Assembly (NCBI GenBank): GCA_021795535.1
Contig: JAJYPG010000105.1
Location: forward strand, 1 to 5,767
Length of the DNA: 5,767 nucleotides
Source: Planctomycetota bacterium
Lineage (GTDB): Bacteria; Planctomycetota; Phycisphaerae; WQYP01
Direction: 5' to 3'
The notes under the pieces were generated by a model, which saw only the letters and a program-made list of their open reading frames with translations, ran no database searches and was not told where the DNA came from. Position numbers and translations under genes: made by a program. Shown one piece after another: positions 1-5,767 of this stretch (the first letter of the stretch is position 1; each line of letters opens with the position of its first letter).

Positions 1-1
1 C

Positions 2-910
2 CCGGATAAGACCGGAAAAACCGCCGATGTGGTGCTGGGCTTCGGTGAACTTGCCCCCTATCTGGGCAAACACCCCTATCTGGGCTGTATGGTGGGCCGC
101 GTGGCCAATCGCATAGCAAATGCCTGTTTTTCGGTGAATGGAAAAACCTGCCATTTGAATAAAAACAACAATGGAAAACATTCCCTGCATGGTGGACCCA
201 CCGGTATGGCGCGCCGCGTGTGGCAAGCAAAACAGGTCTCCAGCGGCGAACAGGCGGGCGTGGAGTTTTCCTACCACAGTCCGGACATGGAGGAGGGTTT
301 CCCCGGCAATATGGACGTGCGGGCCGTTTACAGCCTGCGTGACAAGGGTACATTACGTATAGATATGCACGCGGTTGTGGATCAATCCACGCCGGTGAAT
401 CTGACCAATCACAGTTATTTCAACCTCAAGGGCGTGGGTAGTGGCGACATTCTGGGCCATGAAATGTTCCTCGCCGCCGATTTTTACACGCCGGTTGACG
501 ACCACCTGATTCCCACCGGCGAAATTCACCGCGTGGTCGGCACGCCGCTGGACTTTACAACCCCCACACCCCTCGGCAAGCGAATTGGGCTGGTGCAAGG
601 GGGCTATGACCACAATTTTGTTTTGCGCGGTGCCGGTCACGCCATGCGACTTGCCGCACGCGCGGTTGAACCGACTTCTGGCCGCATCCTGGAAGCACAC
701 ACCACCCAGCCGGGCATTCAGCTTTACACCGGCAATTTTCTGGATGGAAGCCTGCATGGCCTCGGCGGGGACTACAGCAAACATGGCGGATTCTGCCTGG
801 AAACGCAGGATTTTCCCGACGCCATCAACCATGGACACTTTCCCGGCATCCTTCTGCATCCGGGCCAGACCTATCACCATGTTGTGGAATATCGCTTCAT
901 GACGGCTTAA
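2..910 (+). CDS. galM: Aldose 1-epimerase (mutarotase), 5'-truncated by the window edge
   Basis: Interconverts the alpha and beta anomers of aldohexoses such as glucose and galactose, feeding sugar catabolism. The reading frame is open from base 2; an internal GTG at base 29 is not a credible start, because residues before it (DKTGKTADVVLGF) already match the family's N-terminal region. About 302 residues are visible, and comparison with known mutarotases (about 340-380 residues) suggests roughly 35-45 or more are missing, possibly including a signal peptide. Numbering from codon 29, I see HPYLG and GRVANRIAN (residues 15-31), the LHGG motif with the substrate-binding His54, NLTNHSYFNL with the catalytic acid His128, GGYDHNF with Asp194, and GFCLETQDFPDA with the catalytic base Glu258. 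All four active-site residues are therefore intact and the enzyme is probably functional. It ends TAA, 99 bases before a XylR-type regulator on the same strand, which supports a role in a sugar regulon. The sugar itself cannot be told from the sequence. Confidence 0.95.
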   Translation, partial: PDKTGKTADVVLGFGELAPYLGKHPYLGCMVGRVANRIANACFSVNGKTCHLNKNNNGKHSLHGGPTGMARRVWQAKQVSSGEQAGVEFSYHSPDMEEGFPGNMDVRAVYSLRDKGTLRIDMHAVVDQSTPVNLTNHSYFNLKGVGSGDILGHEMFLAADFYTPVDDHLIPTGEIHRVVGTPLDFTTPTPLGKRIGLVQGGYDHNFVLRGAGHAMRLAARAVEPTSGRILEAHTTQPGIQLYTGNFLDGSLHGLGGDYSKHGGFCLETQDFPDAINHGHFPGILLHPGQTYHHVVEYRFMTA

Positions 911-947
911 TGCCCGCCCGACAGCATCGGTTAATTTCGCAGGCGGT

Positions 948-974
948 TTATCAATTCTCGCCAAGTGCTTATCA
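948..974 (+). promoter_or_regulatory. Candidate operator/promoter: TTATCA direct repeat, 21-base period
   Basis: TTATCA occurs at 948-953 and again at 969-974, exactly 21 bases apart, about two helical turns. AraC-family activators such as AraC and XylR are known to bind direct half-sites with this spacing. The second copy overlaps a possible -10 box (TATCAT, 970-975), with a poor -35 (TTTATC, 947-952) 17 bases upstream. Matching hexamers arise easily by chance in 100 bases, so this is only a candidate site for autoregulation of the downstream regulator. Confidence 0.25.
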
Positions 975-1009
975 TGGCTGTCTGCTCGTGAAAGGGCGGA
1001 GATACATTT

Positions 1010-2203
1010 ATGCGAACCGTTGGTCTGTTAATTGAATCATCGCGAGCTTATGGCCGGGGATTGCTTCACGGCATCGCCAAATTTGTGCGTATGCGCAATG
1101 ACTGGTCTATTGTTTATCAGGAGCGCATGCTCGGAGATACGGTTCCATTGGATCTGACCGGGAGACACTGCGACGGCGTGCTTGCCCGCATTGACACCAT
1201 ACGGCAGCGGAATTGGCTCTTGAAACTCAAAATCCCGGTAGTGGACCTGCGGGGCCGTTGGGATATTCCACAATTTCCCCGGATTATAAGTGATGACAAA
1301 GCCGTCGCGGAACTTGCGGCCCAAAACCTGCTGGCAAGGGGGAGACGTTATTTTGCGTTTTGTGGATTCGCCGGAGCGGACTTTTCACAACGACGGCGGG
1401 ATTATTTTTGCGCAGCTATTCGTGCCGCCGGGTACACTGCCAAGGTCTATGAAATTCCCTCCCCGGCGCGCGGTGCCGATACCATGGCCAACGAGTCCAA
1501 CGCGGCGAGTTACGAACGGGAAATGGGAAAATGGCTACGTAATTTGCCCCAGCCAACGAGTCTGATGGCCTGCAACGATGTTTGCGGACGGCAGGTTCTT
1601 GACCTCTGTCATGTCCATGGTCTGCTGGTGCCGGACCAAATTGCGGTCATCGGAGTCGATAATGATGAAGTGCTTTGCGATCTGGCCGAACCGCCGATGA
1701 GCAGCATCATTCTGCCCACTGAACGCATCGGATATCAGGCCGCCAAAGTGCTCTCCGGCATGATGAATGGAACAAAGCCGGCGCATTATGAAACGCTGAT
1801 TCCTCCAATCAGGGTTGTGAAGCGGCGCAGCACCGATGTGGCGGATGTGGATGATTATTGTATATCGGCCGTGCAGGCGTTCATCCGGGAAAAAGCCTGC
1901 ACGGGTATTAAGGTTGAGCATATTCTGGATCATCTGGCGGAAAAGAATCTGCTGGTATCACGCAGCACACTGGATCGCCGGTTCCGTGAAAAGTTGCATT
2001 GTTCCCCCAAGGAACAGATTCTTGATATTCGCATGGATCGGGTACGGCAACTGCTGGTGGATACGACCTATTCGATGGAGCAGATCGCCGCGCTGGTGGG
2101 CATGGCGGGCGCATCACAATTGGCGGCGGTATTCAAACACCGCACTGGCGAAACGCCAGGCGAATTTCGGGCCAAGGCGCAAATGGGACCGGTGCTGGAA
2201 TAG
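1010..2203 (+). CDS. XylR-type transcriptional regulator (PBP-like sensor + AraC HTH)
   Basis: A 397-residue cytoplasmic DNA-binding regulator that most likely senses a sugar and switches a catabolic regulon. Length and layout match E. coli XylR (392 residues). Residues 1-275 are a LacI/periplasmic-binding-protein-like sensor: an N-terminal strand and helix (VGLLIESSRAYGRGLLHGI), then ACNDVCGRQVLDLC (187-200), IAVIGVDNDEVLCDLAEPPMSS (211-232) and RIGYQAAKVL (239-248), with IPPIRVVKRRSTD (264-276) closing the domain as in XylR. Residues 285-390 are the AraC-type domain with two helix-turn-helix units (about 301-326 and 353-377) and the family ending GETPGEFR. There is no N-terminal LacI-type HTH. 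HTH1 appears about five residues longer than in XylR. The ATG at 1010 is supported by GGGCGGAG at 994-1001, 8 bases upstream. It follows galM on the same strand, so a role in sugar metabolism is likely; the ligand is unknown and xylose is not established. Confidence 0.92.
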   Translation: MRTVGLLIESSRAYGRGLLHGIAKFVRMRNDWSIVYQERMLGDTVPLDLTGRHCDGVLARIDTIRQRNWLLKLKIPVVDLRGRWDIPQFPRIISDDKAVAELAAQNLLARGRRYFAFCGFAGADFSQRRRDYFCAAIRAAGYTAKVYEIPSPARGADTMANESNAASYEREMGKWLRNLPQPTSLMACNDVCGRQVLDLCHVHGLLVPDQIAVIGVDNDEVLCDLAEPPMSSIILPTERIGYQAAKVLSGMMNGTKPAHYETLIPPIRVVKRRSTDVADVDDYCISAVQAFIREKACTGIKVEHILDHLAEKNLLVSRSTLDRRFREKLHCSPKEQILDIRMDRVRQLLVDTTYSMEQIAALVGMAGASQLAAVFKHRTGETPGEFRAKAQMGPVLE

Positions 2204-2248
2204 CGGCATTCAAAACGGCCCCCGCTCTTCGTTGTTCCTTATTTCCTC

Positions 2249-2277
2249 TTGAACCTCCGCGCTGCTTTTGGTATAGT
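2249..2277 (+). promoter_or_regulatory. Sigma-70-type promoter for rpsA
   Basis: TTGAAC (2249-2254) is a 4/6 match to the -35 consensus and TATAGT (2272-2277) a 5/6 match to the -10 consensus, with the ideal 17-base spacer. Transcription would start near 2284, giving a leader of about 205 bases before the rpsA ATG. It is the best promoter in the gap and starts after the regulator gene ends, as expected for an independent ribosomal-protein unit. Planctomycete promoter consensus is not well known to me, so the match is to the general bacterial one. Confidence 0.6.
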
Positions 2278-2348
2278 AAAATATTCGCAATATGAGATTG
2301 CGCCATTTCAGCCATCCGGCTGGCTTCGACGCGGTTCTTTGATTGTGA

Positions 2349-2379
2349 CCCGGTACGCGATTGGCCCGGGGTTTTCTTT
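2349..2379 (+). terminator. Possible attenuator hairpin in the rpsA leader
   Basis: CCCGG (2349-2353) pairs with CCGGG (2366-2370) around a 12-base loop, and TTTTCTTT follows at 2372-2379 after a single G. This has the layout of an intrinsic terminator inside the leader, about 110 bases before the rpsA start. The stem is only 5 bp with a large loop, so it is much weaker than the terminator after rpsA. It may be a partial attenuator or chance. Confidence 0.25.
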
Positions 2380-2467
2380 GGCGGTGTTGCCGGAGAATTC
2401 CAAAGTCTGACGCTATTTTTCCCGCCCGTCTTGCCATCACTGGAATGTTATGGATTCGCAACGGTCC

Positions 2468-2477
2468 GGAGAAAGGA
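2468..2477 (+). promoter_or_regulatory. Ribosome binding site that decides the rpsA start
   Basis: GGAGAAAGGA lies upstream of the ATG at 2490, with 12 bases between its AGGA end and the start, slightly longer than usual. The open frame extends upstream to a TTG at 2361 and an ATG at 2445, but those lack a purine-rich site at good spacing. The residues they add do not resemble S1, whereas MVNFALLKDL at 2490 does look like an S1 N-terminus. Confidence 0.6.
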
Positions 2478-2489
2478 TCCTTACCCCCC

Positions 2490-4217
2490 ATGGTAAATTT
2501 CGCACTTCTTAAAGACCTTGGCCTGGACGAAGCAAACGCCAGCCAGCAATTACAAGACAATTTTTCCGACCTGGACGCGTCCAATGTCGATGCGCTGCTG
2601 GAAGGCAGCAGCAAAAACTTCACCAATGGTGCGATGCTGACAGGTAAAATTGTCAATATCCGCGGTGATGATGTCATTTTGGAAATCGGCCTGAAAAGTG
2701 AGGGTGTTCTTTCCCTTTCACGTGAATTCGATGAACCGGGCGAAGTGGAAATTGGCGATGAAATTGTCGTCCTGCTGGAGCAGGTGGAATCAGAAAGTGG
2801 CCTGGTGCAAATTTCCAAGCGCAAAGCCGACCGCATTCGTGGCTGGGAAAACATTGTAAACACTAAAAAGGAAGGCGATCCGGTTGCGGGCAAAGTCACC
2901 CGGAAAATCAAGGGTGGTCTTCTGGTGGACATCGGCGTGCCTGTGTTCCTTCCCGCGTCGCAGGTGGATATTCGCCGCCCCGCCGATATTGGCGAATTCA
3001 TGGGCCGCGTGATTGAAGCGGAAATTCTGAAGATTGACCTTGAACGACGCAACATTGTCATTTCCCGGCGCAAGCTGCTGGAACGCCAGCGCACAGAAGC
3101 CAAGCAGAAATTGTTTGATGAAATTGTGGTCGGACAGATTCGCCACGGCACAGTCAAAAATATCGCGGACTTCGGCGCATTTGTTGATCTGGGCGGGGTC
3201 GATGGCCTGCTGCATATCACCGATATGAGCTGGGGCCGCGTGAATCATCCAACCGATCTGGTCAAGCTGGACCAGGAAATTGAAGTCATGGTACTGAACG
3301 TGGACCGCGACCGTGAAAAAATCGCGCTGGGTCTCAAGCAGAAACAGGCTTCGCCGTGGGAACATGCCGACGAGAAATACCCGGTTGCCACCCGCGTCAA
3401 AGGCCAGGTCACCAATATTATGGGATATGGCGCGTTCGTGAAGCTTGAAGAAGGCGTGGAGGGGCTGGTCCATATTTCCGAAATGAGCTGGACCAAACGC
3501 ATTAACCACCCGAGCGAAATGCTTTCCGTCGGCGAGGAAGTTGATGTCGTGGTGCTGGAAGTCAACAAAGGCAAGCAGGAAATCAGCCTGGGGCTTAAGC
3601 AGACCGAAGCCAATCCCTGGACCCTTCTGGCCGAAAAATATCCGCCAGGAACCGTCGTTACCGGCAAGATCCGCAATCTCACCAACTATGGCGCCTTTGT
3701 GGAAATTGAAGAAGGAATTGACGGTCTGCTGCATGTAAGCGACATGAGCTGGACCAAGAAAGTCGCCCATCCAAGCGAAGTGCTTAAGAAGGGTGACAGC
3801 GTGCAGTGTGTGGTTATAAGCGTAGACCAGGAAAAGAACCGTGTGGCGCTGGGCGTCAAGCAGTTGAACGAAGACCCGTGGCTCCACGCCATTCCGAACA
3901 ACTATCATCCGGGCATGATCGTCAAGGGCAAGGTGACTAAAATCACCAACTTTGGCGTGTTTGTGGAACTTGAACCGGGCCTGGAAGGACTGCTGCACAT
4001 CAGCGAAATTTCCGACAGCAAAGTCGAAAATCCGCAGGATGTTGTCAAACTGGAAGATGAACTGGAAGTCAAAATTCTGCGGGTCGATATTGAAGACCGC
4101 AAAATTGGTCTTTCACTCAAACGCGCCCAATGGGGTGCCGGCGAGGAAGCCAAGCAGTCCAGCGAAGGCGATGGCGGCAAGCCCGCCAAGAAATACCGTG
4201 GCGGTCTGGAAAGCTGA
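2490..4217 (+). CDS. rpsA: 30S ribosomal protein S1
   Basis: The largest small-subunit ribosomal protein; it binds mRNA and helps structured or weakly signalled messages onto the 30S subunit. The 575-residue product (E. coli S1 is 557) has six S1/OB-fold domains at about residues 46-112, 129-195, 213-284, 300-371, 387-458 and 474-545. Domains 3-6 carry the clear RNA-binding pattern, for example GAFVDLGGVDGLLHITDMSW, GAFVKLEEGVEGLVHISEMSW and GAFVEIEEGIDGLLHVSDMSW. Domains 1 and 2 are divergent, as expected of the ribosome-docking and S2-contacting part. Domain 2 keeps the VPVFLPASQVD segment. Domain 6 has EISDS where domains 3-5 have MSW. The tail (546-575) is short, polar and lysine/glycine-rich, ending KKYRGGLES. 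The gene sits alone between its own promoter and a strong terminator. The cmk gene that precedes rpsA in many bacteria is absent upstream. Confidence 0.97.
   Translation: MVNFALLKDLGLDEANASQQLQDNFSDLDASNVDALLEGSSKNFTNGAMLTGKIVNIRGDDVILEIGLKSEGVLSLSREFDEPGEVEIGDEIVVLLEQVESESGLVQISKRKADRIRGWENIVNTKKEGDPVAGKVTRKIKGGLLVDIGVPVFLPASQVDIRRPADIGEFMGRVIEAEILKIDLERRNIVISRRKLLERQRTEAKQKLFDEIVVGQIRHGTVKNIADFGAFVDLGGVDGLLHITDMSWGRVNHPTDLVKLDQEIEVMVLNVDRDREKIALGLKQKQASPWEHADEKYPVATRVKGQVTNIMGYGAFVKLEEGVEGLVHISEMSWTKRINHPSEMLSVGEEVDVVVLEVNKGKQEISLGLKQTEANPWTLLAEKYPPGTVVTGKIRNLTNYGAFVEIEEGIDGLLHVSDMSWTKKVAHPSEVLKKGDSVQCVVISVDQEKNRVALGVKQLNEDPWLHAIPNNYHPGMIVKGKVTKITNFGVFVELEPGLEGLLHISEISDSKVENPQDVVKLEDELEVKILRVDIEDRKIGLSLKRAQWGAGEEAKQSSEGDGGKPAKKYRGGLES
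3126..4124 (+). repeat. Tandem S1-domain coding repeats (domains 3-6)
   Basis: Four related modules follow each other in the rpsA reading frame. Equivalent codons for the MSW or matching EIS position lie near 3225, 3483, 3744 and 4008, a period of 86-88 codons. Domains 4 and 5 are most alike (EMSWTKRINHPSE versus DMSWTKKVAHPSE). These are ancient protein repeats typical of S1, not a mobile or recent DNA repeat. Confidence 0.8.
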
Positions 4218-4252
4218 CCTTTCCCGCCAGCGAATAACAAGTGTTCAACCGC

Positions 4253-4288
4253 AAGAGGCCGCCGGAATTCCGGTGGCCTCTTTTTTTT
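4253..4288 (+). terminator. Strong intrinsic terminator of rpsA
   Basis: AAGAGGCCGCCGG (4253-4265) pairs with CCGGTGGCCTCTT (4270-4282) over 13 positions, with one G-U pair and an AATT loop. A run of eight T follows at 4281-4288. It begins 35 bases after the rpsA stop codon. The minus strand has no matching T-run on the other side, so it acts on the + strand only. Confidence 0.93.
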
Positions 4289-4327
4289 ACGAGGCGATTC
4301 CATTATTTCAAATGGAAGTTACACTGC

Positions 4328-4585
4328 ATGTCCGCCAGTTTGAAACAAGTTTGGTACGCCCGTTTTTATCAGAATTTTCCAGGCATCCAACGTAACGGCG
4401 GCTGTGCGGCGTGGGTGCCGTTTCAACGGCAGGTGATTCCGATTTCTGGCGATGAATGGATGGAGCGACACCCGTATCCTGGCCACGACCAGGCGTTGCC
4501 AGGATTCCCGTGTGAAAAGGGCACGCCCTGTTATACAGATCGTTACCGCCTACCTGCGAAGTCCGGGAAGCGTGAAAAATCGTGA
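4328..4585 (+). CDS. Doubtful small ORF, 85 residues, unknown
   Basis: An ATG at 4328 preceded by GGAAG (4314-4318, 9 bases spacing) opens a frame ending TGA at 4585. The product would be basic and rich in aromatic residues (MSASLKQVWYARFYQNFPG at its start), with four cysteines (NGGCAA, FPCEKGTPC). I recognise no family. Against it: it has no evident promoter, follows a strong terminator, contains both inverted repeats of the region, and its last 36 bases overlap the end of the WD40-like gene on the other strand. Most likely a chance frame. Confidence 0.15.
   Translation: MSASLKQVWYARFYQNFPGIQRNGGCAAWVPFQRQVIPISGDEWMERHPYPGHDQALPGFPCEKGTPCYTDRYRLPAKSGKREKS
4476..4505. repeat. Inverted repeat, 8-bp arms
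   Basis: ATCCTGGC (4476-4483) and GCCAGGAT (4498-4505) are exact reverse complements with a 14-base loop. An internal CCAGG (4489-4493) can pair alternatively with CCTGG (4478-4482). No T-run follows on either strand, so this is not a typical intrinsic terminator. It may shape the 3' end of a transcript. Confidence 0.4.
4515..4529 (-). terminator. Weak terminator-like hairpin after the WD40-like gene
   Basis: Read on the minus strand, AGGGC, GT, GCCCT and then TTT form a short hairpin (effectively 4 bp with a CGTG loop) 20 bases after the stop codon of the WD40-like gene. Position and order suit an intrinsic terminator, but the stem and T-run are both short. Confidence 0.2.
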
Positions 4586-5767
4586 TTGATTGTTCGATAA
4601 TAGTCCATGCGGCCCTATGACTGAAACGTCAGTATCCGCGATATTTCCGGAGAAAATATGGCTCGGCATCTCCGGTCCCCGTACGTTATGGGCAAATAAA
4701 TTATTATTGTAGTTGTCAATGTATTCTTGCGGATTTTTGTTCGCCTGATAGGGCAGGCCCATGGGAATAATCGGGCCACATTGTAATCGCCGTTGCCAGA
4801 TAACCACGCCGTCTTTCCGTAATCTCCAACGAACGATCCGGCTTGTAGCGGAGAGCGTGAAGGGATGCAGTTGTCCGAAAAGGCCATAGCCAAACCGCCG
4901 ACTTATGGATTTTCCCTGATGAGCGGAAACAGTCAGCACCAGTTTTTGATCCGATCTAACAAAGAATCCCCGGTGCCGCAATTGCCGTTGGGCCAAGTGC
5001 AGGAATTTGTGCGATAATCCCAGGAAGTTTCCGGGGATGATCTTAACCGTTATCGCATCGCCTGGTTTCACCACCAGACCCGCCACACCCGCGCGTTTGG
5101 CCGCATGAAGAAGCATGGCCTGGGTCGGTAAGCGCACCCCAACGAGCTGCCATCTGTTTCCGTTCCGTTGCAATGTCCAGCATCGATGATCAAAAGAACG
5201 TGTGAAGCCGGCAAAGGAGTAATAGGCGAAAGGTGTACTCAGCCGCGCTATTATCCGGCGATGAAGCAGATCAAATATATGGCCATTTAATTCAATAAAA
5301 CGGTTGTTGAGCCATTGCAGCGAAATTCCCTGCCACAGGTCTGGTGTCCGGGGAGGGAATTTTTGTACGGGCGGAAGTGTCTGTACGAACCGCCCCAGAT
5401 ATTGCCCTTTAACCAGATTCCAGATCGCCAGTTGCCGTCCGCCAGCCAGCATGGCAAGGTGTCGGCCATCCGGGGAAAAGCTTAAAGTTCCGGGAGTCAA
5501 AGGGGGGCCGTTTAGTGGACCAATCAACTTCCCGGTAACGATGTTGATAAGATAGACTCCATTAAAAGAGCTGAAAGCCAAGAGTTTTCGCGAAGCATCC
5601 ATTACCGGAACGACCGACGAATAGGCCTGAAAAGTGGATTCTGCCCGGGAATCAGGGATGGACCAGATTACCACTGTCCCCTGCGACGTCATGGTTAAAG
5701 CCTGATGGGCGGGCAGCAATCGCCCATGAACTACGCTGTCGGCGATGGAATTTCCCACTGGTGTGGC
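4550..5767 (-). CDS. WD40-like beta-propeller protein, N-terminus beyond window
   Basis: The C-terminal 405 residues of a larger protein; the frame is open to the right edge (ATPV before a GTG at 5758), and that GTG is not a supported start. Numbering from the GTG, residues 20-210 look like degenerate propeller blades: GTVVIWSIPDS (27-37), GVYLINIVTGKLIGPL (67-82), then the clearest WD40 blade, TLSFSPDGRHLAMLAGG followed by LAIWNLVKGQYLGRF (91-124), and weaker strands to VGVRL (206-210). Residues 228-330 differ: KPGDAITVKI, a helix (HKFLHLAQRQLRHRGFFV) and paired strands (RIVRWRLRKDGVVIWQRRL). The tail to 402 includes EYIDNYNNN and DVSVIGPHGL. The C-terminal part resembles, from memory, a conserved region in planctomycete WD40 proteins, but I cannot name a domain. 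No membrane segment is visible. Such proteins usually act as binding scaffolds; an N-terminal kinase or membrane domain could lie outside the window. Function unknown. Confidence 0.8.
   Translation of the reverse strand, partial: ATPVGNSIADSVVHGRLLPAHQALTMTSQGTVVIWSIPDSRAESTFQAYSSVVPVMDASRKLLAFSSFNGVYLINIVTGKLIGPLNGPPLTPGTLSFSPDGRHLAMLAGGRQLAIWNLVKGQYLGRFVQTLPPVQKFPPRTPDLWQGISLQWLNNRFIELNGHIFDLLHRRIIARLSTPFAYYSFAGFTRSFDHRCWTLQRNGNRWQLVGVRLPTQAMLLHAAKRAGVAGLVVKPGDAITVKIIPGNFLGLSHKFLHLAQRQLRHRGFFVRSDQKLVLTVSAHQGKSISRRFGYGLFGQLHPFTLSATSRIVRWRLRKDGVVIWQRRLQCGPIIPMGLPYQANKNPQEYIDNYNNNLFAHNVRGPEMPSHIFSGNIADTDVSVIGPHGLLSNNQSRFFTLPGLRR

Larger units (their letters stand above)
2284..2489 (+). promoter_or_regulatory. 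Long structured 5' leader of rpsA
   Basis: The predicted untranslated leader holds several inverted repeats in order. CGCAAT/ATTGCG (2286-2291 and 2297-2302) is a perfect 6-bp stem with a 5-base loop. It competes with ATATT/AATAT (2281-2293), if transcription starts early enough to include it. Next, CAGCC/GGCTG (2309-2322) competes with AGCCA/TGGCT (2310-2325). Then CCCGG/CCGGG (2349-2370) is followed by a T-rich run. No reading frame with a credible start fills the stretch. S1 is known to repress its own translation in E. coli through its leader, so a structured leader here could serve feedback control, but the folds are only read by eye. Confidence 0.4.
4289..4549. other. Convergent intergenic stretch with inverted repeats
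   Basis: This lies between the rpsA terminator and the end of the WD40-like gene. I see no tRNA, rRNA or recognisable regulatory RNA. Two inverted repeats stand out: TGCCGTT/AACGGCA (4416-4431, 7-bp arms, 2 bases between) and ATCCTGGC/GCCAGGAT (4476-4505, 8-bp arms, 14-base loop). A small + strand frame (4328-4585) covers most of it but is doubtful. Part could be 3' untranslated sequence of the minus-strand gene, a small RNA, or the remains of a decayed gene. Confidence 0.5.

Noticed and set aside
353..964. A 203-codon minus-strand frame over the end of galM
   Set aside because: It is antisense to conserved galM sequence holding the active-site residues, with no recognisable protein and no ribosome site.
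918..982. Short inverted repeats (CCGA/TCGG, GACAGC/GCTGTC) between galM and the regulator
   Set aside because: The 4-6 base arms are within chance expectation, and no T-run follows, so no terminator is supported.
2202..2250. Possible terminator after the regulator: AGCGG (2202-2206) with CCGCT (2222-2226), then a T-rich stretch
   Set aside because: Only a 5-bp stem with a 15-base loop, and the following sequence is a T/C mixture without a real T-run. Too weak to call.
2361..2489. Extended S1 N-terminus starting at TTG 2361 or ATG 2445
   Set aside because: The extra residues (MARGFLWRCC...) do not resemble S1 and overlap leader hairpins. The ribosome site at 2468-2477 fits the ATG at 2490.
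2210..3220. A 336-codon minus-strand frame over the rpsA leader and first half of rpsA
   Set aside because: Low-complexity, serine/arginine-rich translation, overlapping a clear promoter and gene on the other strand.
2790..3998. A 402-codon open frame on the minus strand opposite rpsA
   Set aside because: It lies wholly within the convincing S1 gene. Its residues mirror the S1 repeats and show no family of their own. Long antisense frames are common opposite genes with strong codon bias.
3952..4395. A 147-codon + strand frame over the end of rpsA and the terminator
   Set aside because: It is an out-of-frame shadow of S1 domain 6 and reads through the strong terminator.

Overview
The window looks like ordinary chromosomal DNA of a bacterium with moderate G+C. 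The likely group is the PVC superphylum, most plausibly a planctomycete (Phycisphaerae-like). This rests on three things: a XylR-type regulator (periplasmic-binding-protein-like sensor plus AraC DNA-binding domain), a class abundant in those phyla; a six-domain ribosomal protein S1; and a WD40-type protein with a second C-terminal region resembling proteins I associate with planctomycetes. The lineage is an inference from protein style, not a search result.

Layout, left to right. (1) Bases 2-910, + strand: aldose 1-epimerase (galM), whose 5' end lies outside the window; all four expected catalytic residues are present. (2) Bases 1010-2203, + strand: a complete XylR/AraC-type sugar-responsive regulator. 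The 99-base gap before it has no clear terminator, so the two genes may be co-transcribed or share a sugar regulon. A direct repeat with 21-base spacing in that gap is a weak operator candidate. (3) Bases 2204-2489: a non-coding gap with a good sigma-70-type promoter (TTGAAC, 17-base spacer, TATAGT) and a transcribed leader of about 205 bases. The leader holds several hairpins, one followed by a T-rich run. (4) Bases 2490-4217, + strand: rpsA, 575 residues, six S1 domains. (5) Bases 4253-4288: a textbook intrinsic terminator for rpsA. (6) Bases 4289-4549: a convergent intergenic stretch with two good inverted repeats and one doubtful small ORF. (7) Bases 4550-5767, - strand: the C-terminal 405 residues of a WD40-like beta-propeller protein with an uncharacterised C-terminal region; its start lies beyond the right edge.

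galM and the regulator fit together as sugar uptake/metabolism genes. rpsA is an independent housekeeping transcription unit with its own promoter and terminator. The WD40-like gene converges on it and has no evident functional link. I see no mobile element, CRISPR array, tRNA or rRNA, and no convincing new multi-gene system. The most interesting unexplained parts are the long structured rpsA leader, the C-terminal region of the WD40-like protein, and the structured convergent intergenic region.
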